Positions 9,426-17,317 of a DNA stretch of 64,000 bases are shown here, piece after piece (the first letter of the stretch is position 1; each line of letters begins with the position of its first letter). Both the position numbers and the translations under genes were made by a program. The DNA comes from DATKFM01 sp046154965 (GTDB lineage: Bacteria; Pseudomonadota; Alphaproteobacteria; Dongiales; Dongiaceae), in assembly GCA_046154965.1 (NCBI GenBank), contig JBJXDY010000099.1, positions 15,424 through 79,423 of the forward strand. The letters run 5' to 3'. Under the pieces are notes generated by a model. It saw only the letters and a list, made by a program, of their open reading frames with translations, was not told the origin of the DNA and searched no databases.

Positions 9426-10202
9426 TCACTGTCCCAAGGTGTAGGTATAGCCGTCGACCGGCAGGGCCTGGCCGGAAATCCGCGCCCCGGCCGGCGAGCA
9501 CAGAAACACGATCATGTTGGCAATGTCCTTGGGGCTGATGAAGGTCTTCAGCGCGTTATACTCCACGATGCTGCTGCGGACCTCGTTGAGCGAGCGGCCG
9601 CTGGCTTTGGCTTCCGCGGCGATCACCCGCTCGATGCGCGCACCCTCTACTGGTCCGGGGCAGATGCAATTGACCCTGATGCCAAACGGCCCCAGCTCCA
9701 GCGCCAAGGACTTGGTCAAGCCGACAATCGCCCATTTTGCCGAGGCGTAGGGCGTGCGGCGGGCGAAGCCGAAGATGCCGGCAGACGACGACAGATTGAC
9801 GATGCAGCCGGACTGCGCCTCCTTCATGATGGGAATGGCGCGGCGCGTGCAGAGATAGGCGCCGTCCAGATTCACCGCCAGTGTCCGCCGCCAGTCCTCG
9901 GGCGAGCAATCCTCGAGATTCGCCGTGGGCCCGGCGATACCGGCATTGTTCACCAGCACATCGATTCCGCCGAGGGTTTCCATCGCTTCCTTGAACAGCC
10001 GGTCGACGTGATCCTCCGCGGCGACATCGGCGACGGTGACGCCTATCGCCGGATATGCCGCCTTGAATGCCGCAAGGCCATCGCTGTCCACATCGCAGAT
10101 ATGGAGCTTTGCGCCTGCCGTAAGAAAGGCTTCGGCTGTCGCGCGGCCGATGCCCGTGGCGGCCGCGGTGATGATCACCCGTTTGTTCTCCAGCCCCTTC
10201 AT
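9426..10202 (-). CDS. short-chain dehydrogenase/reductase
   Basis: 258 residues, classical SDR. The cofactor loop reads TAAATGIG instead of TGxxxGIG, keeping the last two glycines. NNAG lies at 85-88, the catalytic Ser in NLSSSAG, and the catalytic pair Y152/K156 in YASAK. The acidic residues after beta-strand 2 (CDVDSDG) favour NAD over NADP. It is an NAD(P)-dependent oxidoreductase acting on a hydroxyl or carbonyl substrate that cannot be named. The alpha/beta hydrolase gene follows 19 bp downstream and the EamA permease gene lies 61 bp upstream, so the three may form one small catabolic unit. Confidence 0.88.
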   Translation of the reverse strand: MKGLENKRVIITAAATGIGRATAEAFLTAGAKLHICDVDSDGLAAFKAAYPAIGVTVADVAAEDHVDRLFKEAMETLGGIDVLVNNAGIAGPTANLEDCSPEDWRRTLAVNLDGAYLCTRRAIPIMKEAQSGCIVNLSSSAGIFGFARRTPYASAKWAIVGLTKSLALELGPFGIRVNCICPGPVEGARIERVIAAEAKASGRSLNEVRSSIVEYNALKTFISPKDIANMIVFLCSPAGARISGQALPVDGYTYTLGQ

Positions 10203-10263
10203 CCGGCATTCCCCTTCGTTTGACAGAGGATGCTAGCAGTGTGACCGGGCGGGTCCAGGCGAT

Positions 10264-11181
10264 TCACGCGGGCACTTTCGGCGCCCGATGACCGAACAAT
10301 GTCAGCGTCAGCATGGCGCCAAGCACGAGGGCCACGCCGGCGGACTGGATCATCGTCAACCTCTCCTGCAGCACCATATAGGCGACGGCGATGGTGATCA
10401 GCGGTTCCAGATTGAACAAGCTGGCCACGCGGACCGGGCTGATCAGACGCAACGACAACAGCCAGGTGGAGAAGCCGACAACATAGAGCGCGCAGACGCC
10501 AAATGAAGCCGCAAAACCACCCGCCGTCGTCGGCCAGGCCAGCCCGCCGGCGAAGTAAAAGGCGATCGCGACCGCGATCATCATCCAGAGATTGATATAG
10601 ACGTTCATGGTCATCGGGTCGTGGCGCTGCAGCACCGGACCCGAGAATGTGATGGTGAGGGCCATGGCGGTACCGCCGGCTATGGAACAGGCGATGCCGC
10701 GGATATCCAACGTGTCGAGATTGGGACCCAGCGCTAGGATCAGGCCAGCAAATGCAATGGAAAGTGCCACCACCTTGAGCGGCGTCAGTCTCTCCCGGCC
10801 GGTGACCGCGGCAAACAGGGCAACGAGCAGGGGAAACGTAAAGAAGATGATCGCCGACAGAGTCACCGGGATATAGGCGACCGAGGCCAGATAACCGAGC
10901 GACATGGCAATCGTCGTCGCTGCGATCCAGAGCGAGCCTCGCAGACCATCGCGCGACAGCGTCATCGGACGGCCCAGCAATCTGAGCAACAGGCCTATTG
11001 CAACCACAAAGATAAGGCAACGCACCAAGACGAGGGTCTGTGCCGTGGTCCCCGATACATAGGAAATCTTCGACAGGGTGGTGATGGAGCCGAAGAAGGT
11101 GGGCGTCAGGACGGCCGCCAGAGTGCCAAGCCAGTATGCTCGAGCGTGGCTTGGCGCCGGCAGGGTTGCGGGGGCGGTCAG
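10264..11181 (-). CDS. EamA/DMT-family transporter, probable non-ATG start
   Basis: A drug/metabolite transporter with about ten hydrophobic segments in two EamA repeats. The first in-frame conventional start (TTG at 11028) would remove the first transmembrane helix. Upstream codons remain open to a stop at 11308 and encode a typical EamA helix 1 (LAAVLTPTFFGSITTLSKIS), so translation must start earlier. No ATG, GTG or TTG exists there in frame. A CTG at 11181 has GGAG 6 nt upstream and gives 305 residues, the usual family length, so I place the start there. A frameshift at the 5' end, or ATC at 11274, are alternatives. The substrate is unknown. Confidence 0.75.
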   Translation of the reverse strand: MTAPATLPAPSHARAYWLGTLAAVLTPTFFGSITTLSKISYVSGTTAQTLVLVRCLIFVVAIGLLLRLLGRPMTLSRDGLRGSLWIAATTIAMSLGYLASVAYIPVTLSAIIFFTFPLLVALFAAVTGRERLTPLKVVALSIAFAGLILALGPNLDTLDIRGIACSIAGGTAMALTITFSGPVLQRHDPMTMNVYINLWMMIAVAIAFYFAGGLAWPTTAGGFAASFGVCALYVVGFSTWLLSLRLISPVRVASLFNLEPLITIAVAYMVLQERLTMIQSAGVALVLGAMLTLTLFGHRAPKVPA

Positions 11182-11370
11182 GACTATCTCCAGCGGCCTT
11201 TTTGTGGGCTTGGTGGTCAGCTTTAGGGGGCGGCGGCAGACCTGTCCAGGGCTAGACAGGCCAACGGGGCCGATGCCATAGTCCCGCCGCCTCGGACCGG
11301 GAATCGCCTAGGGCCGGTAAGGGCATAGGGCAAGCGCCGGGCGCCGCGCGGACACTACGCTAAGGCCAGC

Positions 11371-11727
11371 ATGAGCTTTGGAACCAAGCTATTCACCCGT
11401 TTCTTTGGCGAGTTCGTCGGCTCGGACCAGTTCGGCAACCGCTACTACTTGGATCGCCGCACCAAGGGCCAGCAACGGGAGCGCCGCTGGGTCATCTACA
11501 ATGGCGAGGTCGAGGCGTCGCGCGTTCCGCCGGAATGGCACGCCTGGCTGCACCGTACCGTGGTCGAGCCCCCGACGGTGGTCGCCCCGCAGGCGAAACC
11601 CTGGCAGAAACCCCACCTGCCCAATCTTACCGGCAGCGCCCAGGCATATCGGCCGCCCGGCCACACCCTCAAGGGCGGTCATCGGGCCAAAGGCACGGGC
11701 GACTACGAACCCTGGGTGCCGAATTGA
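11371..11727 (+). CDS. NADH:ubiquinone oxidoreductase accessory subunit, NDUFA12 family
   Basis: 118 residues. The family signature covers most of the protein: VGSDQFGNRYYLD, RRWVIYNG, SRVPPEWHAWLH and a Pro-rich C-terminus ending DYEPWVPN. NDUFA12 (B17.2) is a supernumerary complex I subunit shared by mitochondria and alphaproteobacteria, bound at the peripheral arm near the ubiquinone site. It is soluble and has no signal peptide. It starts a rightward group with mlaD (49 bp downstream), a pairing common in alphaproteobacteria. The nuo operon itself is not in this window. Confidence 0.93.
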   Translation: MSFGTKLFTRFFGEFVGSDQFGNRYYLDRRTKGQQRERRWVIYNGEVEASRVPPEWHAWLHRTVVEPPTVVAPQAKPWQKPHLPNLTGSAQAYRPPGHTLKGGHRAKGTGDYEPWVPN

Positions 11728-11776
11728 TCGGCCCCGTGCCTTCTCTGCGCCGCAATCCCCACCGATCGTTCGGACA

Positions 11777-12259
11777 ATGAACCGCAACATCATCGAAACG
11801 ATCATGGGCGCCGTCGTCCTGCTGGTGGCGGTGTTCTTCCTCGCCTTTGCCTATAGCAGCAGCAACACGGGCGGGGTCGACGGTTACGAAGTCACGGCGA
11901 AGTTCGGGCGCGTGGACGGTCTGGTGACCGGCAGCGATGTGCGGCTCTCCGGCATCAAGGTCGGCAGCATTGTCGACCAGCGGCTTGATCTCCAGACCTT
12001 CCAGGCAGTCCTGCGTCTCAGCATTCGCGACGATGTCAAGCTGCCGGCGGACACGGCCGCACGGATCCTCAGCGACGGTTTGCTGGGCGGCAACTACCTG
12101 TCGCTTGAACCGGGTGGCGCCGATGAAGTCATCGAGGCCGGCGGAGAGATTTCCGTCACCCAGGACCCCGTGAACATCGCCGATCTTCTCGGCCGCTTTG
12201 TCTTCGGCAGTGCCGGCGAGAAGAGCGGGCAGGGGACAGACGGCGCGGCGCAGCCTTGA
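11777..12259 (+). CDS. mlaD: MlaD-type outer-membrane lipid asymmetry protein (MCE domain)
   Basis: 160 residues. A single N-terminal membrane anchor (about 9-27, MGAVVLLVAVFFLAFAYSSS) is followed by one MCE domain (about 35-125) with KFGRVDGLVTGSDVRLSGIKVG and GLLGGNYLSLEPGG. A short disordered tail ends the protein. MlaD forms a hexameric ring on the inner-membrane MlaFEDB phospholipid transporter, which maintains lipid asymmetry of the outer membrane. The ATG at 11777 is chosen because it begins at the anchor; the frame runs open further upstream through ndufA12. No mlaE or mlaF is nearby, so the partner genes must lie elsewhere. Confidence 0.92.
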   Translation: MNRNIIETIMGAVVLLVAVFFLAFAYSSSNTGGVDGYEVTAKFGRVDGLVTGSDVRLSGIKVGSIVDQRLDLQTFQAVLRLSIRDDVKLPADTAARILSDGLLGGNYLSLEPGGADEVIEAGGEISVTQDPVNIADLLGRFVFGSAGEKSGQGTDGAAQP

Positions 12260-12338
12260 TTAGGGCGCGGGGCCATCCCCATATAGAAGCCAAGCGTTTC
12301 CAATTCCACAATTCGACAGCCAGATCCCGCGCGACGTC

Positions 12339-12581
12339 GTGAGCCAGCAACCGCCCAAGAGCGACTTTCCTGTTTGGCGACAGCCTGACGGCCAGCCCGT
12401 CTCCTGCGTCGACAAGATCAAGGTCTTGAATGAGAACCTGGCGGAGCTGCAGCAGATCGCCCAGGACGCTCTGGAAGATGCGATCCTGATCGGCTGCGAT
12501 GAGACGCAAGTGCGTGAAGTTTTGCAGCGGCTGATGAACTCGCTTGAAAATCCTTATCGCAAGCCGACCGCCAAGTCATGA
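12339..12581 (+). CDS. small conserved-looking protein of unknown function
   Basis: 80 residues, starting at GTG (12339). I do not recognise the family. It has a Pro/Trp-containing N-terminus (FPVWRQPDGQPVSC) and then an acidic amphipathic helical segment (VLNENLAELQQIAQDALEDA) with two cysteines (positions 23 and 52). There is no signal peptide or membrane segment. Its TGA overlaps the ATG of the DUF2155 gene (ATGA), so the two are translationally coupled. That coupling and its place between mlaD and DUF2155 support it being real. Confidence 0.7.
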   Translation: MSQQPPKSDFPVWRQPDGQPVSCVDKIKVLNENLAELQQIAQDALEDAILIGCDETQVREVLQRLMNSLENPYRKPTAKS

Positions 12582-12976
12582 CCGGGCGCGGCCTCGCCAT
12601 TGCAGTCCTGTTCGCCCTGTCGCTGCCGGTTTTGCCGGCGGCGGCCGATCCCAACGACACGGTGATCCTGGAAACCCTTGATAAGATTTCCGCCCGGGTA
12701 TCGCGTGTTGAAGTGCCTGTTGGAACGACGATTGCATTCGGCAGCCTGAAGATCACGCCGCGCCATTGCGACAAGCGCCCTCCGGAGGAAACGCCGGAAA
12801 GCTCGGTCTTTATCGAGATCGTCGAAGAGCTTCCGGATGAGCAGCCGAAGCTGGAATTCTCGGGCTGGATGTTCGCATCGAGTCCGGCGCTTTCGGCACT
12901 GGATCATCCTGTCTACGACGTTTGGGTTGTCGACTGCAAGAACGCCTCGACCTCTGCCACCGAAACCACGCCCTGA
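12578..12976 (+). CDS. DUF2155 periplasmic protein
   Basis: 132 residues. The N-terminus is a signal peptide (RGLAIAVLFALSLPVLPAAA, cleavage after about residue 23). The mature part matches the DUF2155 pattern: ILETLDKISARVSRVEVPVG, FGSLKITPRHCDKRPPEETP, VFIEIVE, FSGWMFASSPALSALDHPVYDVWVVDC. The two cysteines (64 and 119) could form a disulfide. The function is unknown; the family is alphaproteobacterial and usually adjoins aat, as here. Its last 64 nt overlap the 3' end of aat on the other strand. Confidence 0.88.
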   Translation: MTGRGLAIAVLFALSLPVLPAAADPNDTVILETLDKISARVSRVEVPVGTTIAFGSLKITPRHCDKRPPEETPESSVFIEIVEELPDEQPKLEFSGWMFASSPALSALDHPVYDVWVVDCKNASTSATETTP

Positions 12977-13563
12977 AAACTTGCCGGCTTGCCGATAGCG
13001 CGGGTCAGCCGCAGGCGGTAATCGGCGCGGGGAATCTCGACTGTTCCGAACTGCTGCAGATGCGGCGTGACGAACTGGGTATCCAAGAGCTGATAGCCGC
13101 CGAGCTTCAGCCGCACGGCCAGATGCACCAGCGCGACCTTGCTGGCGTCGGTGGAGCGGCTGAACATGCTCTCGCCGAAGAAAGCCCCGCCGATCGAGAT
13201 GCCATAAAGGCCGCCGACCATCTCCCCGTCCTTCCAGCATTCGACCGTGTGGGCAAAACCCATCTCGAAAAGCTGGCGATTGAGCTGATGGATCTGCTGA
13301 TTGATCCAGGTGTCGGCGCGGCCTGGCCCGGGTGCAGCGCAGCCCTCGATGACCCCCTCAAAGTCGCTGTCACAGCGGATCTCGAACGGATTGTGCCGTA
13401 TGGTCCTGCGCAGGCGGCGGGAGATATGGATGCGGTCCAGCGGCAGGATGCCGCGCATCTCCGGGTCGATCCAATAGACATGGGGATCGTGGCGTCCCTC
13501 GGCCATGGGAAACACGCCGAGGGCGTAGGCCCGGAGCAGCATATGAGGCGTCAGCGTGACCAT
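12913..13563 (-). CDS. aat: leucyl/phenylalanyl-tRNA--protein transferase
   Basis: 216 residues from the ATG at 13563 (MVTLTPHMLLRAYALGVFPM); the frame stays open upstream to 13704 but that part is not family-like. Diagnostic segments are GVFPMAEGR, WIDPEMRGILPLDRIHISRRLRR, the GGLYGISIGGAFFGESMFSR core and DTQFVTPHLQQFGTVEIPR. It transfers Leu or Phe from tRNA to N-terminal Arg/Lys of proteins, marking them for ClpS/ClpAP degradation. It is followed on the opposite strand by DUF2155, with a 64-nt tail-to-tail overlap. It lies 67 bp after the accC stop and is probably the last gene of the aroQ-accB-accC-aat operon. Confidence 0.95.
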   Translation of the reverse strand: MVTLTPHMLLRAYALGVFPMAEGRHDPHVYWIDPEMRGILPLDRIHISRRLRRTIRHNPFEIRCDSDFEGVIEGCAAPGPGRADTWINQQIHQLNRQLFEMGFAHTVECWKDGEMVGGLYGISIGGAFFGESMFSRSTDASKVALVHLAVRLKLGGYQLLDTQFVTPHLQQFGTVEIPRADYRLRLTRAIGKPASFQGVVSVAEVEAFLQSTTQTS

Positions 13564-13630
13564 GGCGATCGGCGGTTCCGTTGACTGGTTGCGCCGATAG
13601 TACCGCAAGAAGCCGCGGAACGGGAACCCT

Positions 13631-14974
13631 CTAGGATTCCACGATGACGAACTTTTCCAGCCAGCGGATGTCGTAGTCGCCGTTGATGAAGTCGCCGGCC
13701 GCAATCAGCCGTCGGTGCAGGGGAATGCTGGTGTCGATGCCGCCGATGACGAATTCCTCAAGCGCGCGCCGCAGCCGCATCAGGCATTCATTGCGGCTGG
13801 TACCATGGACGATCAACTTGGCGATCAGGCTGTCATAGTGAGAGGGCACGCGATAGCCCGTATAAAGCGCGGAATCGACCCGCACTCCCAGCCCGCCCGG
13901 CGCATGATAGTCGGTTATCTTGCCCGGCGAGGGGCGGAACGTGACCGGATCCTCGGCGTTGATCCGGCACTCGATGGCATGGCCGTTGAAAGTGATCTCC
14001 TCCTGGGTCATGCCCAGCGGTGCGCCGGCGGCGACGCGGATCTGCTCCCGCACCAGATCGATGCCGGTGATCATCTCCGACACCGGATGCTCCACTTGCA
14101 AGCGGGTGTTCATCTCGATGAAGTAGAACTTCCCGTCCTGGAACAGGAACTCGATGGTGCCGGCGCTGCGATAGCCCAGCTGCTTCATCGCCGTGATCGC
14201 GGTTTCGCCGATCTCCCGCCGCTGGCCGGCATTGAGAGCGGGTGAGGGCGCTTCCTCCAGCACCTTCTGATGGCGGCGCTGCATTGAGCAATCCCGCTCT
14301 CCCAGATGAACCACATTTCCGTGACTGTCGCCCAGGATCTGCATCTCGATATGCCGGGGATGCGACAGGTATTTCTCGAGGTAAACGGCGTCATTGCCGA
14401 AGTTCGCCTTGGCCTCTGCTCGCGCCAGGCTCAGCGCTTGCGCCATTTCCTCGCGCGAGTTGGCGACTTTCATGCCTTTGCCGCCGCCCCCGGCCGCCGC
14501 TTTGACCAGCACGGGGTAGCCGATGCTGTCGGCCAGATCCATTGCCTCCATATCGTTGCTGATGGCGCCGGGCGAGCCGGGCACGACGGGCAGGCCCAGG
14601 GCGATCGCCGCATCCTTCGCCTGCACCTTGTCGCCCATGAGCGCGATGTGCTCGGGCGTCGGTCCGATGAACGTGAAGCCATGTTCTTCGACCATCGAGG
14701 CGAACTTCGCATTCTCCGACAGGAACCCGATACCCGGATGTATCGCATCGGCCCCGGCGATGCTGGCGGCGGTCAGGATGGCCGGCATATTGAGATAGCT
14801 ATCGCGGCTCGGCGGCGGGCCGATGCAGACGCTCTCATCCGCCAGGCGCACATGCATCGCGTCGGCGTCGGCGGTGGAATGCACGGCGACGGTGCGGATG
14901 CCCATCTCGCGGCAGGCTCGATGGATGCGCAGCGCGATCTCTCCGCGGTTGGCGATCAGGACTTTTTCGAACAT
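13631..14974 (-). CDS. accC: acetyl-CoA carboxylase, biotin carboxylase subunit
   Basis: 447 residues, the usual length. The N-terminal domain starts FEKVLIANRGEIALRIHRA. The ATP-grasp domain has the glycine-rich loop KAAAGGGGKGMKV, with ERDCSMQRRHQKVLEEAPSP and FIEMNTRLQVEHPVSEMITG carrying the Mg-ATP and active-site residues. The C-terminal biotin carboxylase domain has GHAIECRINAEDP. It carboxylates biotin on AccB using bicarbonate and ATP, the first half of malonyl-CoA formation. It lies 36 bp after accB, the classical accBC pair. Confidence 0.98.
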   Translation of the reverse strand: MFEKVLIANRGEIALRIHRACREMGIRTVAVHSTADADAMHVRLADESVCIGPPPSRDSYLNMPAILTAASIAGADAIHPGIGFLSENAKFASMVEEHGFTFIGPTPEHIALMGDKVQAKDAAIALGLPVVPGSPGAISNDMEAMDLADSIGYPVLVKAAAGGGGKGMKVANSREEMAQALSLARAEAKANFGNDAVYLEKYLSHPRHIEMQILGDSHGNVVHLGERDCSMQRRHQKVLEEAPSPALNAGQRREIGETAITAMKQLGYRSAGTIEFLFQDGKFYFIEMNTRLQVEHPVSEMITGIDLVREQIRVAAGAPLGMTQEEITFNGHAIECRINAEDPVTFRPSPGKITDYHAPGGLGVRVDSALYTGYRVPSHYDSLIAKLIVHGTSRNECLMRLRRALEEFVIGGIDTSIPLHRRLIAAGDFINGDYDIRWLEKFVIVES

Positions 14975-15010
14975 GCCGGCGGGCCGTCTATGCGTTCGTC
15001 GTGCGGCGGC

Positions 15011-15445
15011 TCAGGCGACGACCATCAGGATGTCGCCGTACTCGACCGGGCGGCCGTCGTCGAAGAGGATCTCCTTCACGGTGCCGGCATGGGGTGCGGG
15101 TATCGGGTTCATCACCTTCATCGCCTCGATGATCAGCAGCGTTTGGCCTTTCTGCACGCGGTCGCCGACCTTGACGAAGTGATCGGCGCCCGGCGAGGCG
15201 GAGGCGTAAGCCGTGCCCACCATCGGCGATATGACGGCGCCGGCCGGCGGTCCGTCGCTGGCGGCGGGTGCGGCGGCTACCGGTGCTGGCGCTGCCACCG
15301 GCGCGGCGGCCTGAACCACCTTTCCGCCGCAGGTGACGCGGATGCGTTGCTCGCCGGCTTCGAACTCGATCTCCGTCAGTCCCGTCTGCTCCAACAGGGC
15401 GGCAAGTTTGCGGACCAAGGTTTCATCGACATCGAATTTCGGCAT
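15011..15445 (-). CDS. accB: acetyl-CoA carboxylase biotin carboxyl carrier protein
   Basis: 144 residues. An N-terminal helical region is followed by an Ala/Pro-rich mobile linker (about 45-65) and the biotinyl domain. The biotinylated Lys is K110 in IIEAMKVMN. The protruding-thumb loop SPMVGTAYASASPGADHF, typical of AccB, is present. Its start overlaps the aroQ stop by one base. The product carries carboxybiotin from AccC to the carboxyltransferase AccAD, which is not in this window. Confidence 0.97.
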   Translation of the reverse strand: MPKFDVDETLVRKLAALLEQTGLTEIEFEAGEQRIRVTCGGKVVQAAAPVAAPAPVAAAPAASDGPPAGAVISPMVGTAYASASPGADHFVKVGDRVQKGQTLLIIEAMKVMNPIPAPHAGTVKEILFDDGRPVEYGDILMVVA

Positions 15446-15903
15446 CAGGCGTCCTTCGTCGTTTGCAGGATTTCGGCCATGGCCTCCAGCGCTAGGCGAT
15501 AGCCCGTCGGCCCCAAGCCACAGATCACCGCGCGGGCCGCTAGGCTGACATAGGAATGGTGGCGGAACTCTTCGCGCCGGAAAATGTTGGAGAGATGGAC
15601 TTCGATCGTCGGTAACTCTGCCGTCTGCAACGCGTCGAGGATGGCGATCGAAGTATGGGTATAGGCGCCGGCATTGATGACAATCCCGGCATGGTCCTTG
15701 CGAGACTCCTGGATCCAGGTCACCAGTTCGCCCTCAAGGTTCGACTGCCGGAAATCCAGCGCCAGCCCCAGCGGCCGCGCATGGCGGCGGCACAGCTTCT
15801 CCAAATCGCCCAGGGTCGCGCGGCCATAGACGGCGGGCTCGCGCACGCCGAGCATGTTGAGGTTCGGCCCGTTGATGACAAGAATCTTGGGCGCGCTGGG
15901 CAC
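15445..15903 (-). CDS. aroQ: type II 3-dehydroquinate dehydratase
   Basis: 152 residues. It has the type II signature near the N-terminus (ILVINGPNLNMLGVREPAVYG, catalytic Tyr26), NLEGELV, INAGAYTHTSIAILDAL, and EVHLSNIFRREEFRHHS with the catalytic and lid residues. It performs the third shikimate-pathway step, dehydroquinate to dehydroshikimate. It is first in the aroQ-accB-accC operon, an arrangement common in proteobacteria. A plausible promoter lies 60-85 bp upstream. Confidence 0.97.
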   Translation of the reverse strand: MPSAPKILVINGPNLNMLGVREPAVYGRATLGDLEKLCRRHARPLGLALDFRQSNLEGELVTWIQESRKDHAGIVINAGAYTHTSIAILDALQTAELPTIEVHLSNIFRREEFRHHSYVSLAARAVICGLGPTGYRLALEAMAEILQTTKDA

Positions 15904-15959
15904 GGTCAGACAGGCTCCCCTGGCAGGTCTTCCGGGCGATTCGGCCGGTGAATCACAGA

Positions 15960-15987
15960 CTTATAACACTGTCCCCGTTGGGCGCAA
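15960..15987 (-). promoter_or_regulatory. putative promoter of aroQ-accB-accC
   Basis: Read on the minus strand: TTGCGC (15987-15982), a 16-bp spacer and TATAAG (15965-15960), giving a leader of about 50 nt before the aroQ ATG at 15903. The match to sigma-70 hexamers is fair. This is pattern-based only. Confidence 0.4.
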
Positions 15988-16000
15988 TGGGACCCCCGCC

Positions 16001-17302
16001 CTAGAATCGCCCATCCTGCCAGTCCATGTACTTCATGTAGAGCGGCACGAACCAGGGATTGCCGCCATACCAGAGCGGGGTTCGCAGCGGCAATTCGTCG
16101 AATGCGGTGTCCCCCTGTTTGTCGCCCAGCAGCTTGAGTGCCACCTTCCGGCCCATCCAGGTCCCCATGGGAACGCCGGCGAAGCAATAGCCCATGGCAT
16201 AATGCACGCCGTCCTGCCGGCCGATATGGGGATACTGATCGAAGCTGGCGGCGCACCTTCCGCTCCAGGCATGGGACAGACGGACGGTTACGAGATCGGG
16301 CACCAGCCGGCCCAGCGCCTTATGCAGCCGCGCCACTTTGGCCTTGAGGTTCGATGCAGGCCCGCCGGTGAAGCCGCCGAACAGGATGCACTCCTCGTCC
16401 GGCGAAGGACGCATGAAGAAGATGTTGTTGGTGTACTCGATGAAAGGCCGGCCCTGTGGCGAAACGCGCTGGACGACATCGGGCGGCAACGGCTCCGTCG
16501 CCACCATGAAACCGTGGAACGGCACCATGCGACGCCGGAACCAGGGCAGGGACTTGTCGACATAACCGTTCGTGGCCACGATGGCATCGCGGGCGCGCAG
16601 AGCGCCTCTGCTCGTCTTGACGACGATCCCGTCGCCATCGCGCTGCAGGCCTGTGACTGGCGTGCGTCCGTGGATCTCGACGCCCTGCGCGACGACGCGG
16701 TCGAGCAGACCCTGATGATACAATCCCGGATGAAATGTGCCGTGATCGGGAATCACCGCGCCGCCGATATAGCCTTGGGCCCCGGTCTCGCTCGTCAGCC
16801 GTTCCCGCGAGATCATCTTGAAGGGTTCGCCCAGATGCCTTTCCCGCAGCTCGTACTCCCTGGCCATGGAATCATACTGTGCCCGATTCTGTGCGGCGAT
16901 GAAGCGGCCGCGTTGGCGCAGCTTGCAATCGATCTGCTCGGTCTGCACGAGATCGAGCACATAGTCGAAGGCGGCGCGCATATCGCGGAACACGGTGATC
17001 GCCCGTTCCAGTCCTTCATGTTCGCTTATCTTGCCGAAGCTGTGCTTCAGCGACCGGCCGACATAACCGGCATTACGCGAGCTCGCACCTTCGCCCGGGT
17101 CCTGCGCATCGAACACGGCGACGCTGCGGCCCGCACGGGCCAGCGTCAGCGCCGCCGACAGGCCCGTATGGCCGGAGCCGACAATCGCCACGTCGACCTG
17201 GGGCGGCAGCGGGAGCTGCGGCATTTGCGGCCGCGGCGCCGCATCCCACCAATAGGGCTGCTCCCGGAAGCCGGGGGCGAAGATCTCGGTTGTCTCGGTC
17301 AT
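16001..17302 (-). CDS. FAD-dependent amine oxidase-like oxidoreductase (DAO/PuuB type)
   Basis: 433 residues. The FAD-binding Rossmann motif near the N-terminus is VAIVGSGHTGLSAALTLARAG with an acidic strand end (FDAQDPGEGASSRNAG). DAO features follow: VVKTSRGALRARDAIVATNGYV and the C-terminal FAD-contact region GYCFAGVPMGTWMGRKVAL. The N-terminal PYWWDAAPRP resembles gamma-glutamylputrescine oxidase and related glycine oxidase-like proteins. It probably oxidises an amine or imino acid to the imine with release of hydrogen peroxide; the substrate is not predictable. The MFS permease gene lies immediately upstream (15 bp) on the same strand, so it may supply the substrate. Confidence 0.85.
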   Translation of the reverse strand: MTETTEIFAPGFREQPYWWDAAPRPQMPQLPLPPQVDVAIVGSGHTGLSAALTLARAGRSVAVFDAQDPGEGASSRNAGYVGRSLKHSFGKISEHEGLERAITVFRDMRAAFDYVLDLVQTEQIDCKLRQRGRFIAAQNRAQYDSMAREYELRERHLGEPFKMISRERLTSETGAQGYIGGAVIPDHGTFHPGLYHQGLLDRVVAQGVEIHGRTPVTGLQRDGDGIVVKTSRGALRARDAIVATNGYVDKSLPWFRRRMVPFHGFMVATEPLPPDVVQRVSPQGRPFIEYTNNIFFMRPSPDEECILFGGFTGGPASNLKAKVARLHKALGRLVPDLVTVRLSHAWSGRCAASFDQYPHIGRQDGVHYAMGYCFAGVPMGTWMGRKVALKLLGDKQGDTAFDELPLRTPLWYGGNPWFVPLYMKYMDWQDGRF

Positions 17303-17317
17303 GTCGGCCCGCTGTTC

